Shown here: positions 14,990 to 22,404 of the stretch, one piece after another
Position numbering within the stretch: position 1 is the stretch's first letter
Layout: each line of letters starts with the position of its first letter
NCBI GenBank assembly: GCA_036271855.1
Contig: DATAZV010000418.1
Location: 1 to 22,404, forward strand
Direction: 5' to 3'
Length of the DNA: 22,404 nt
Source of the DNA: JAQGMJ01 sp036271855
GTDB lineage: Bacteria; Pseudomonadota; Gammaproteobacteria; Burkholderiales; JAEUOS01
Notes under the pieces: generated by a model
What the model was told of the DNA's origin: nothing
Databases searched by the model: none
What the model saw: the letters and a program-made list of their open reading frames with translations, nothing else
Translations under genes and position numbers: made by a program

Positions 14990-16372
14990 ATGCAAAACCC
15001 GACCGCTTGCGCCAGCCTGTCGATTCGCCTCGGACAATTTGTCGCCGCGACGCGCTTTGAGAGCCTGCCCACTGCGGCGGTAGAAGCGGCGAAGCTGCGA
15101 GTACTCGATATGCTGGCGGCTTCGTGTTCGGGCTTGCTGATGGGCAACCATCGCGGGTTGTTGAAGCTGTTGCCGGGCGACGGCCCGTCCGGCGTCTGGG
15201 GCACCGGCGCCTCGCGCTCCCTTCGCGATGCGGCGCTGATCAACAGCGCGGTCGCGCATTCGACCTACTTCGAGGACGGCTCGCGTTACACCGGCGGCCA
15301 TCCCTCCTCCGCGCTGATCCCCGCCGCGCTCTGCCTGGCGCAGGCGCGCGGCGCCTCTGGAGGCGAACTGATCGCGGCGATTGCCGCCGGCTATGAAGTG
15401 TTCCTGCGCCTGGGCAGCGCCATCTACCCCTCGACGGTCAAGCGCGGTTTTCAAAGCACCGCCATCCTGGCCGCACCGGCAACTGCCGCCGCCGCCGCCG
15501 TGCTGCTCAAGCTCTCGCCCGAGCGCGCCACGCACGCGATCGGCATCGCCTGCAGCCACGGCGCCGGCCTGAAGGAGGCGCTCAAGAGCGCGGACAGCCA
15601 GCCTTTTCAGGTCGGGCGCAGTAGCGAAGGCGGCCTGCTTTCCGCGCTCTACGCCGAGCAAGGCGCGACCGGCGCGCCCGACATCATCGAAAAAGGCTTC
15701 CTGCCCGCCTTTGCGCAGGACGCCTCCGGCGCAAGCATCACCGCCGGCCTGGGCCAGCGCTGGCAGGTGACTGAGACTTACCTCAAGGCGCACGGCGGCT
15801 GCCGCGGCAACCACGCGCCGGTGGACGCCACGGCCGACCTGTTGCGCGTGCAAGGCGTAACGCCGGAGCAGATTGAACGTATCGATGTGCAGGTAGACAC
15901 CGTGACCCTGGCGGCAGCCATCGAGCAGCCGACGAACGGTGACCAGGCGCAGTTTTCCATCGGCTTTTCCATCGCCGCGATGCTGATCGCCGGCGACGCC
16001 ACCCCGGCGCGCTATACCGATGCGCTCCTGCGCGACAACCGCATCCGCGACTTGATGGCGCGTATCCGTGTCCAGGCTTCGCCGACGCTCGACGCAGGCT
16101 ACCCGGAGCGCCGGCCGGCAGTCGTCAGCGTGCTTTTATTCAACGGCCGCCGACTGCGCCATGAGATCGACTACGCCCGCGGCGAGCCGGAAAACCCGAT
16201 GACCCGTGCCGACGTCGAGCGCAAGTTCGACTCGGTCGCCACCCCGGTCTACACCGAGGCGACGCCGCATATCCGCGAACTGGTGTTCGCCCTCGATACC
16301 CTGCCCTCTCTTGAACCCCTTTGCAAACTGCTGACGCCGGCGCAAGCCGCCGCCGCGCTTTCCCGCGAGTAA
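14990..16372 (+). CDS. MmgE/PrpD family enzyme 3, altered active site
   Basis: A 460-residue MmgE/PrpD protein. It retains H104 in the GGHP motif, K266 and C271 in KAHGGCRGNHAPVD, and the C-terminal GEPENPM. The GWH histidine is Q155 (RGFQSTAI), and the KR-x-H-x-G lysine region reads SQPFQVG (203-209). The first motif is HSTYFED (90-96) instead of H-x2-D-x-DD. With the enzyme at 7734 it forms a subgroup with changed catalytic residues, so dehydration or decarboxylation by the standard mechanism is doubtful; epimerisation or another reaction is possible. The ATG at 14990 lies four bases after the Bug stop and has only a weak Shine-Dalgarno inside the preceding gene, consistent with coupling. 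The stop is three bases before the ATG of the MBL gene. Confidence 0.88.
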   Translation: MQNPTACASLSIRLGQFVAATRFESLPTAAVEAAKLRVLDMLAASCSGLLMGNHRGLLKLLPGDGPSGVWGTGASRSLRDAALINSAVAHSTYFEDGSRYTGGHPSSALIPAALCLAQARGASGGELIAAIAAGYEVFLRLGSAIYPSTVKRGFQSTAILAAPATAAAAAVLLKLSPERATHAIGIACSHGAGLKEALKSADSQPFQVGRSSEGGLLSALYAEQGATGAPDIIEKGFLPAFAQDASGASITAGLGQRWQVTETYLKAHGGCRGNHAPVDATADLLRVQGVTPEQIERIDVQVDTVTLAAAIEQPTNGDQAQFSIGFSIAAMLIAGDATPARYTDALLRDNRIRDLMARIRVQASPTLDAGYPERRPAVVSVLLFNGRRLRHEIDYARGEPENPMTRADVERKFDSVATPVYTEATPHIRELVFALDTLPSLEPLCKLLTPAQAAAALSRE

Positions 16373-16375
16373 ACC

Positions 16376-17179
16376 ATGCCCAACTCCCTGCCCGATTACG
16401 AAATCTACGCGGTGCGCTACGCCACCCGCGATGCCAAGCGCTCCGCCAATTTCATCGGCGGCGACGCCCACGACGGGCCGATGCCGATGGACTATTTCGT
16501 CTGGCTGGTGCGCGGCCCGGGCTATGAACTGGTGGTCGATACCGGCTTCGGCCCGGAGGTAGCGAAAAAGCGTGGCCGCACGCTGTTGCGCACGCCAGCC
16601 GAAGGCCTGGCCCTGCTCGATGTCGACGCATCGAAAGTGAAGAACGTCGTCATTACCCACCTGCACTACGACCACGTCGGCACCTTCGATTCGTTCACCG
16701 GCGCGCAATTTCACCTGCAGGACGACGAGATGGCCTACGCCACCGGCCGTAACATGCAATACCGGCAGTTCAACCACGGCTATGAAGTCGATGAGGTGGT
16801 GGGCATGGTGCGCATGGTCTACAAGGACCGCGTCAGCTTTCACGCCGGCGACGCCGAGCTGGCACCCGGCGTTTCGATTCACCGCATCGGCGGCCATACC
16901 CACGGGTTGCAATGCGTGCGGGTACATACGCGCCGCGGCTGGATGGTGCTGGCCTCCGACTCCAGCCACTACTACGAGCACTTTGAAAAGCGCCGTGCCT
17001 TCACCACCATGTACAACGTCGGCGAGGCGATCGAGGGCTACAACACGCTGGAACGCCTGGCCGATTCGCAGCGCCACATCATCCCCGGGCACGATCCGCT
17101 GGTGATGCAGCGCTACCCGGCAGCTTCCAAGGCGCTGGAAGGCATCGTAGTGCGCCTGGACAGCGAACCCACCTACTAG
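16376..17179 (+). CDS. MBL-fold hydrolase, lactonase-like, 2
   Basis: A 267-residue paralogue of the enzyme at 10168. All zinc ligands are present: H95-x-H97-x-D99-H100 (HLHYDH), H174 (GGHTHG), D195 (ASDSSHYY) and H239 (PGHDP). The N-terminal GGDAHDGPMPMDYF segment is shared with the other two copies and seems specific to this subgroup. The likely reaction is hydrolysis of a lactone or similar cyclic ester in the cytoplasm. It starts three bases after the MmgE/PrpD stop, without a clear ribosome binding site of its own, so it depends on coupling; the same pair recurs at 20688-22404. A 60-base gap follows before the Bug pair. Confidence 0.9.
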   Translation: MPNSLPDYEIYAVRYATRDAKRSANFIGGDAHDGPMPMDYFVWLVRGPGYELVVDTGFGPEVAKKRGRTLLRTPAEGLALLDVDASKVKNVVITHLHYDHVGTFDSFTGAQFHLQDDEMAYATGRNMQYRQFNHGYEVDEVVGMVRMVYKDRVSFHAGDAELAPGVSIHRIGGHTHGLQCVRVHTRRGWMVLASDSSHYYEHFEKRRAFTTMYNVGEAIEGYNTLERLADSQRHIIPGHDPLVMQRYPAASKALEGIVVRLDSEPTY

Positions 17180-17189
17180 ACCGACAGCA

Positions 17190-18251
17190 CAATAACCAGG
17201 CCCGCGGCACGGGGCACGACAATAAAACAGGAGACATCCATGAAGCTTTTCGAGATCGCGGCATCCGGCCTGACGGCCGTTGCCCTGCTCGCAGCGAGTC
17301 CGGCGCAGGCAGAGGACTATCCGAATCGTCCGATCCGGATTCTGGTGGCCTTCCCCGCCGGCGGCAGCGCCGACATCGTCGGGCGCCTGGTGGCGCAAAA
17401 GGTGACGGAAATGACCGGCTGGAACCTGGTGGTGGACAACCGTCCCGGCGCCGGCGGCAACCTGGCCTTCGAAGCCACCGCTACCGCCGTCCCGGACGGC
17501 TACACCTTGCTGTTCTCCACGCCCGGCATTGCGATCAACCCCAGCCTGTACAGCAAGGTCAACTACAGGCAGAGCGACTTCAAGGCGATCGCGCTGGTGG
17601 GCGAGGCGCCGTTGCTGCTGATGGTGCGCAACAACCTGCCGATCAAGACTGTGTCTGAGCTCGTGGCCGCCAGCAAAAAAGCGCCCGACGCGATCCGCTT
17701 CGCCAGTTCCGGCAGCGGCAGCTCTTCGCACCTGGCCACCGAAGTTCTCAAGGCGATGAGCGGATTGCAGTATCTGCACGTGCCCTACAAGGGCGGCTCG
17801 GCCGCGATGACCGACCTGGTCGGCGACCGCGTGGACATCACCATGCTGCCGATTTCCGAGAGCATGCCCTACATCAAGGATAACCGCGCCCGCGCTCTCG
17901 GCCAGACCGGCGCCAAACGTTCGCCCATCGCCCCCGACATCCCCACCATCGAGGAAGGTGGCGTCAAGGGCTACTCGGTCGCTACCTGGTACATGCTGCT
18001 GGGTCCGGCAAAGATGCCTTCGCAGGTGGTGGGCATGCTGGAGAAGGCGGTGGATAACGCGGTAAAGACACCTGATCTGCAGGGCCGCCTGAAGAATGCC
18101 GGCGTCAGCATCCTCAACGAGGGGTCGCAAAAGGCCGGCGAGTTCCTCGAAATCGAGTCGGTGAAATGGGCCAAGGCGATCAAGGCCTCCGGCACGCACG
18201 TCGATTGATCCAGCATGCGTTCGGCCGAACAGCCAGACTGCAATAACCAGG
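17190..18251. repeat. Direct repeat marking the tandem Bug gene duplication
   Basis: CAATAACCAGG occurs at 17190-17200, before the Bug gene at 17240, and at 18241-18251, before its near-copy at 18260. The distance from repeat to start codon differs (50 versus 19 bases). Together with the gap-free protein similarity this indicates that the second gene arose by tandem duplication including its leader. Confidence 0.5.
17240..18208 (+). CDS. Bug/TctC family periplasmic solute-binding protein 3
   Basis: A 322-residue binding protein. The signal peptide ends at about residue 24 (PAQA/EDYPNRPIR). The first loop is VAFPAGGSADIVGR, followed by DNRPGAGGNLAFEA, PGIAINPSLYSK and HVPYKGG. AGGAGA-type Shine-Dalgarno (CAGGAGACATCC) precedes the ATG. 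It aligns without gaps to the next gene, with long identical stretches such as the segment around EEGGVKGYSVATWYML. It therefore belongs to a different branch from the two PPGG-type copies at 9166 and 13999. It presumably delivers a carboxylic acid to a TctAB-type permease encoded outside the window. Confidence 0.92.
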   Translation: MKLFEIAASGLTAVALLAASPAQAEDYPNRPIRILVAFPAGGSADIVGRLVAQKVTEMTGWNLVVDNRPGAGGNLAFEATATAVPDGYTLLFSTPGIAINPSLYSKVNYRQSDFKAIALVGEAPLLLMVRNNLPIKTVSELVAASKKAPDAIRFASSGSGSSSHLATEVLKAMSGLQYLHVPYKGGSAAMTDLVGDRVDITMLPISESMPYIKDNRARALGQTGAKRSPIAPDIPTIEEGGVKGYSVATWYMLLGPAKMPSQVVGMLEKAVDNAVKTPDLQGRLKNAGVSILNEGSQKAGEFLEIESVKWAKAIKASGTHVD

Positions 18252-18259
18252 AGCCACTG

Positions 18260-19228
18260 ATGAAGCGATTCGAGAGTACCTTTGCCGCGTTATTGGCGGC
18301 TGCCTGCCTGCTGCCCTGTGTTGCTTCCGCCCAGGACTATCCCAGCCGCCCCATCCGCGTGCTGGTCGGTTTTCCGGCCGGCGGCGCCTCCGACATCGTC
18401 GCCCGCATGGTGATGCAAAAGACCAGCGAAATCAGCGGCTATAACCTGGTGGCCGATAACCGGCCTGGCGCCGGTGGCAATCTCGCCTTCGAAGCCGCCG
18501 CAAGCGCGCCGCCCGACGGCTACACACTGCTGTTTTCGCCGCCGGGCATCGCCATCAATCCCAGCCTGTACACCAAGGTCGGTTTCAAGTCCGGCGACTT
18601 CAAGGCGATCTCCCTGGTCGGCGAAGCGCCGCTGCTGCTGATGGTGCGCAACGGCCTGCCGATCAAGACCGTGGCCGAACTGGTCGCCGCCAGCAAGAAG
18701 TCGCCGGATGCGATCCGCTTTGCCAGCTCCGGCAGCGGCAGCTCATCGCACCTGGCCACCGAGGTGCTGAAGTCCATGACGGGGATGCAGTACCTGCATG
18801 TGCCCTACAAGGGGGGCGCCGCGGCGATGACCGACCTGATCGGCGACCGCGTCGACATTTCCATGCTGCCGATCTCGGAGAGCCTGCCCTATGTGCGCGA
18901 CGGGCGCGCCCGCGCCCTGGGCCAGACCGGCGCCAAGCGCTCCCCCATCGCCACCGACATTCCCACCATCGAGGAGGGCGGCGTGAAGGGCTACTCGGTC
19001 GCCACCTGGTACATGCTGGTCGGTCCGGCGAAGATGCCGCCGGCGATCGCCAGCCAGATCGAAAAGAAGGTCGACGAAGCGATGAAGACGGCTGAGCTGC
19101 AGAACAAGCTCAAGGGCGTCGGCGTCACCGTCATCAACGAAGGTTCGCGCGCCGCCGGCGAGTACCTCGAAAGCGAATCAGCGCGATGGGCCAAGATCGT
19201 CAAGGCCACCGGCACCCACGTCGACTGA
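18260..19228 (+). CDS. Bug/TctC family periplasmic solute-binding protein 4
   Basis: A 322-residue tandem duplicate of the preceding gene, identical in length. The signal peptide ends near residue 24 (VASA/QDYPSRPIR) and the first loop is VGFPAGGASDIVAR. Differences from its twin cluster in the signal peptide, the stretch around residues 45-65 and the C-terminal 80 residues, while the central ligand-binding half is nearly the same. The two therefore probably bind the same or very similar ligands. The ATG at 18260 has AGGAG at 18249-18253; a longer in-frame reading from 18215 would lack a signal peptide at its start. The next MmgE/PrpD gene follows after 30 bases. Confidence 0.92.
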   Translation: MKRFESTFAALLAAACLLPCVASAQDYPSRPIRVLVGFPAGGASDIVARMVMQKTSEISGYNLVADNRPGAGGNLAFEAAASAPPDGYTLLFSPPGIAINPSLYTKVGFKSGDFKAISLVGEAPLLLMVRNGLPIKTVAELVAASKKSPDAIRFASSGSGSSSHLATEVLKSMTGMQYLHVPYKGGAAAMTDLIGDRVDISMLPISESLPYVRDGRARALGQTGAKRSPIATDIPTIEEGGVKGYSVATWYMLVGPAKMPPAIASQIEKKVDEAMKTAELQNKLKGVGVTVINEGSRAAGEYLESESARWAKIVKATGTHVD

Positions 19229-19258
19229 TCCACAAGCCTTATCTACGGAGCCACGTGC

Positions 19259-20659
19259 ATGAGCAGTTCCAAACCTCCCCTACTGGCGGACGCCACCCGC
19301 GACCTGGCGGTCTTTACCGCTTCTTTTCAATACGAGGATATTCCGGCTGAAGTCGTCGCGCGCATCAAGACCAGCGTGCTCGACAGCATCGGCTGCTGCG
19401 TGTTCGGCGCCACCCTGCCCTGGACGCAAGCGGTGCAAGCGATGGCCGAGGAAGAGCAGGCGGCGCCCGTAGCCTCGATCTTCGGCAGCGGGCGCAAGAC
19501 CTCGGTCGCCAACGCGGTGCTGGTCAATGCCACCGCCGGCCATGCCTTCGAGCTCGACGACATCCACAAGGAGTCGATCGTGCACCCCGGCTCGATCGCC
19601 ATTCCGGTAGCCCTGGCCTTCGCCGAGCGCGACGGCGGCTGGTCGGGCAAGCGCTTCATCACCGCGCTTACCGCCGGCTATGAAATCGGCACGCGGGTCG
19701 GCAATGCCGCGACCATGAGCCTGTTCTTCCGCGGCTTTCACCCGCAAGGGACTTCCGGCGCCTTCGTCGGCGCGGCCACCGCGGGCAAGAGCCTGAACCT
19801 GAATGCCGGCCACATGCAGCATGCGCTGGGCATCGTCGGCTCGCAGGCCGGCGGCCTGATGGCGGCGCAGGAAGGGGCGATGGTCAAGCGTTTTCACTCC
19901 GGGCGTGCGGCGCAAAGTGGGGTCTATTCAGCGCTGCTGGCGCAAAAGGATTTCACCGGCATCACCGACGTGCTGGAAGCGGCCTACGGCGGTTATCTCA
20001 GCGTGTATTCGGACCAGCCGAACGCCACGCGCCTGACCGACGGCCTGGGCACCGAATGGGAGACCGGCAAGGTCGGCTACAAGCCGCATGCCAGCGTCAC
20101 CAGCATCCACTCGGCGCTGGACGCCCTCACCCACCTGATGACGGCGCACAAGCTCAAGCCCGACGACATCGCCAGGGTGCAGGTAGGCGTCAGCCACATG
20201 ACCTTCGTACATTGCGCCTGGGACTACAAGGCGCAGGGCGTGACGGCCGCGCAGATGAATCTCTACTACGGCCTGGCGGTGATTGCCTATGACGGCGTCG
20301 CCTTCGTCAGCCAGTACAGGCAGGAACGCCTGGCGGACCCGAAGCTGCTGGACTTCATCAAGCGTATCGAGGCGCGCGCCGACCCGGAGATCGACGCCAT
20401 GGGCCCGGCATTCCGCCACGCCGCCAACGTTGCCCTGCAGACGCGCGACGGCCGCAGCTTCAGCCACCAGATTTTGAACCGGCGCGGCAGCCCGGAAAAT
20501 CCGCTCAGCCCGGAAGAGGTGGAATACAAATTCCGCAACGTGGCGCAGTCCTGCCTCTCTCCCGAATCACTGGAGCGCGTGGTGCAGCTTTGCGCGCAAC
20601 TCGACAAGCTCGACGATCTCGGCGAGTTGATCTCCCTGCTGGGCGCGCCGCGTCCCTGA
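19259..20659 (+). CDS. MmgE/PrpD family enzyme 4
   Basis: A 466-residue MmgE/PrpD protein with the canonical residues mostly in place: HAFELDD (95-101), H109 in HPG, H161 in GFHP, K210 and H213 in KRFHSG, K275 in YKPHAS, and the C-terminal GSPENPL. The cysteine and histidine of the KPHAxCGSNH motif are changed (KPHASVTSIH). The reaction is probably a dehydration, epimerisation or decarboxylation of a small polycarboxylate. GGAG (19247-19250) lies 8 bases before the ATG. It is followed after 28 bases by another MmgE/PrpD gene that is clearly not its recent copy. The adjacent pair might form a heteromer, since family members dimerise, but this is speculation. Confidence 0.9.
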   Translation: MSSSKPPLLADATRDLAVFTASFQYEDIPAEVVARIKTSVLDSIGCCVFGATLPWTQAVQAMAEEEQAAPVASIFGSGRKTSVANAVLVNATAGHAFELDDIHKESIVHPGSIAIPVALAFAERDGGWSGKRFITALTAGYEIGTRVGNAATMSLFFRGFHPQGTSGAFVGAATAGKSLNLNAGHMQHALGIVGSQAGGLMAAQEGAMVKRFHSGRAAQSGVYSALLAQKDFTGITDVLEAAYGGYLSVYSDQPNATRLTDGLGTEWETGKVGYKPHASVTSIHSALDALTHLMTAHKLKPDDIARVQVGVSHMTFVHCAWDYKAQGVTAAQMNLYYGLAVIAYDGVAFVSQYRQERLADPKLLDFIKRIEARADPEIDAMGPAFRHAANVALQTRDGRSFSHQILNRRGSPENPLSPEEVEYKFRNVAQSCLSPESLERVVQLCAQLDKLDDLGELISLLGAPRP

Positions 20660-20687
20660 CCCACCCATTCAATCCCAAGAGCACACC

Positions 20688-22070
20688 ATGGCACAAACCA
20701 TTGCAGAACAACTGGCGGCACATTTCGAGTCCTTTCAATACGGCGCGCTCACCGCCGATGCGCGAAAGGCGGTCAAGCGCCTGCTGCTCGACTACCTCGG
20801 CGTCGCCGTTTGCGGCGCCCAGACCAGCAGCGGCGAGGTGGCGCGGCGTTTCGCGCAATTTTCCGGCGGCAACGCCGAGGCCACGCTGATCGGTGATGGC
20901 GCCAAGGTGCCGGCGATGCAGGCGGCGTTTGCCAATGCCATCTCCTCGCATAGCGTCGAACTCGACGACATCGACGTGCTGGCGCTGTTCCACTTCAGCC
21001 CGCCGGTATATTCCGCGGCGTTGGCCACCGCCGAGCAGGCAGGGGCCAGCGGCAAAGACCTGCTGGTGGCACTTGCCGCCGGCTGCGAGATGATGGAACG
21101 CGTCAGCAAGGCGGCGAACGCCTACTCGTCGCTGCGCAATCGCAGCTATCACACCACACCGACCTGCGGCGTTTTCGGTGCCACCATCGCGGCGGCCAAG
21201 CTGCTGAAGCTGTCTGCGGAGAAGATCACTTCGGCGCTGGGCATGGCGGGTGCGCAGTCCGGCGGGCTGATGGAAATGTACGGCCCGTCGATGCAAAAAC
21301 GCTTCAATCCGGGCCCGGCCTCGCGCAACGGCGTCACCGCCGCCATCATGGCGCAACTCGGCTTCACCGGCGCGGCGACGATTTTCGAAGGCGAGCGCGG
21401 CTTTCTCAAGGCCTTCACCGACAAGAACGATCCCGCGCAACTGACCAACGGCCTGGACCAGCCCTACCAGCTCGACATCGAGTTCAAGCCCTATTCCTGC
21501 GCACGGCCGATCCACAACGCCATCGATTGCGCACTGGAAATCCGCAAGAAGAACGCACCGGACCTGAATCGCGTCAAGGGCATCAGGATGGCGCGCAACT
21601 CCGCCTGGGCGCTGTACCACCAGAACGCCCATCCGCAGACATACCACGAGGCGCAGGTGAGCCTGCCCTATTCGGTCGCGGTGGCCCTGACCGACGGCCA
21701 GGCCCTGTTCGCGCAATACAACAATGCCCGCCTGAAGGAACCGATGCTGCTCAAGCTCTCCGAAATGGTGAAGATCAGCGTCGACGACAGCCTGCCGCGC
21801 GGCGTCTCGTGCAAGATGACCATGGAAATGGACGACGGCAAGGAGTATGTCTCGCAGGTGGACTACCCCAAAGGCTCGATCCAGAATTCGATGTCGGACG
21901 ACGAACTGCGCGCCAAATTCGACAGCCTGGCCGAACCGGTGCTGGGCAAGGCGCGCGCCAGCGAAGTGGCGGCGATGGTTGCCGACATCGAGAATGTGAC
22001 CGACGTGCGCAATCTGACCCGCCTGCTCGGGCCCGAAGGCGGCGCAAAAGCCAAAACCGGCCATGCCTGA
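20688..22070 (+). CDS. MmgE/PrpD family enzyme 5
   Basis: A 460-residue MmgE/PrpD protein. Motif residues seen are HSVELDD (88-94), H155 (RSYHTTPTCG), K204 (KRFNPG, with N207 where H is common), K267 and C271 (FKPYSCARPIH). The HPG motif is replaced by FHFSPP (101-106). The C-terminal motif reads GSIQNSM instead of G-x-PENPM. It keeps the GWH-type histidine and KR lysine that enzymes 2 and 3 lack. Its stop codon lies inside the start region of the following MBL gene (8-base overlap). The ATG at 20688 has only a weak purine-rich stretch (AAGAG) upstream. Confidence 0.9.
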   Translation: MAQTIAEQLAAHFESFQYGALTADARKAVKRLLLDYLGVAVCGAQTSSGEVARRFAQFSGGNAEATLIGDGAKVPAMQAAFANAISSHSVELDDIDVLALFHFSPPVYSAALATAEQAGASGKDLLVALAAGCEMMERVSKAANAYSSLRNRSYHTTPTCGVFGATIAAAKLLKLSAEKITSALGMAGAQSGGLMEMYGPSMQKRFNPGPASRNGVTAAIMAQLGFTGAATIFEGERGFLKAFTDKNDPAQLTNGLDQPYQLDIEFKPYSCARPIHNAIDCALEIRKKNAPDLNRVKGIRMARNSAWALYHQNAHPQTYHEAQVSLPYSVAVALTDGQALFAQYNNARLKEPMLLKLSEMVKISVDDSLPRGVSCKMTMEMDDGKEYVSQVDYPKGSIQNSMSDDELRAKFDSLAEPVLGKARASEVAAMVADIENVTDVRNLTRLLGPEGGAKAKTGHA

Positions 22071-22404
22071 AGCGGCACTACCCGAATACGAAGTCATCGC
22101 GCTGAGGTACGCCACGCGCGAGGGGCGGCGTTCGGCCAATTTCGTCGGCGGCGACCCGCACGACGGGCCGATGCCGCTGGACTACTACATATGGGTGGTG
22201 CGCAATGCCGAGCGGCTGTACCTGATCGACACCGGCTTCGCCGAAGACATGGCGGCAAAGCGTCATCGGCAGTTGCTGCGCACGCCGATGGAGGCGCTGC
22301 GCCTGCTGGGCATCGCGCCCGAAGACGTTCGCGAGATCGTCATCACCCATTTGCATAACGACCACGTCGGCACCTTCGACGCCTACCCGAACGCGCGCTT
22401 TCAT
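22063..22404 (+). CDS. MBL-fold hydrolase, lactonase-like, 3 (cut by the window end)
   Basis: The first 114 codons of a third paralogue. The ATG at 22063 overlaps the end of the MmgE/PrpD gene by 8 bases and opens MPEAALPEYEVIALRYATRE, which aligns with the N-termini of the copies at 10168 and 16376. The GGDPHDGPMPLDYY segment, DTGF and the zinc motif H96-x-H98-x-D100-H101 (HLHNDH) are all present. The reading frame is open to the last base of the window, so the remaining roughly 150 residues, with the other zinc ligands, lie outside. A lactonase-type role is inferred from the family. Confidence 0.88.
   Translation, partial: MPEAALPEYEVIALRYATREGRRSANFVGGDPHDGPMPLDYYIWVVRNAERLYLIDTGFAEDMAAKRHRQLLRTPMEALRLLGIAPEDVREIVITHLHNDHVGTFDAYPNARFH

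Noticed and set aside
16136..18199. 687-codon open reading frame on the minus strand
   Set aside because: It lies antisense to the well-supported MmgE/PrpD, MBL and Bug genes, its translation is low-complexity and rich in G, H, V, R and Q, and it matches no family. It is a by-product of high-GC codon use.
20505..22139. 544-codon minus-strand frame opposite the last MmgE/PrpD genes
   Set aside because: It is antisense to two well-supported enzymes and has no domain or ribosome binding site worth noting.
10168..22404. Quorum-quenching role for the three MBL enzymes
   Set aside because: They resemble acyl-homoserine lactonases, but there is no LuxI/LuxR gene and every neighbour is catabolic, so a metabolic lactone is the simpler reading.
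1..22404. Mobile element or genomic island borders
   Set aside because: I found no transposase, integrase, tRNA end or long terminal repeats. Gene duplication is evident, but nothing in the window shows how the cluster arrived.

Overview
The window looks like a high-GC betaproteobacterial chromosome, most likely of the order Burkholderiales. This rests on the expanded set of orphan Bug/TctC-type periplasmic solute-binding proteins, the multiple MmgE/PrpD enzymes, a DUF3617 protein and the consistently GGAG(ACA)-type ribosome binding sites. I see no rRNA, tRNA, CRISPR array, insertion sequence or phage gene. The species cannot be fixed from the sequence alone.

Layout. Positions 1-429 encode a small exported DUF3617 protein that ends in a bidirectional terminator. 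Positions 496-4290 carry three tandem minus-strand paralogues of a Tat-exported, metal-dependent amidohydrolase, each with its own upstream region; the third has a terminator of its own. A minus-strand ChrR-like cupin (4461-4859) is divergent from the first MmgE/PrpD enzyme (5136-6584). That enzyme converges on a minus-strand LysR-type regulator (6588-7508). From 7.5 kb to the end everything reads on the plus strand. The first unit is MmgE/PrpD, Bug, metallo-beta-lactamase (MBL) fold hydrolase and SDR. The second is an old-yellow-enzyme/dienoyl-CoA-reductase-type flavoprotein, Bug, MmgE/PrpD, MBL, Bug, Bug, MmgE/PrpD, MmgE/PrpD and an MBL gene cut by the window end.

How it may work together (inference). 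The locus looks like a catabolic island for one or several related organic acids or lactones. Bug proteins would capture the acid in the periplasm, although no TctA/TctB membrane partners are present here. Tat-exported amidohydrolases would act outside the cytoplasm. MBL-fold enzymes of the lactonase type would open a ring, MmgE/PrpD enzymes would dehydrate, epimerise or decarboxylate, the flavoprotein would reduce an activated C=C bond, and the SDR would oxidise or reduce a hydroxy/keto acid. Two MmgE/PrpD-MBL pairs are fused by overlap or a 3-base gap, which ties these families together functionally.

Regulation. The two plus-strand units are preceded by a homologous, gap-free 72-base block (7526-7597 and 11840-11911). 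The block contains a TGAA-N5-TTCA (T-N11-A) site of the kind LysR-type regulators bind. The same 13-base motif also lies upstream of the MmgE/PrpD gene at 5136. The LysR gene at 6588-7508 is the obvious candidate for the common regulator.
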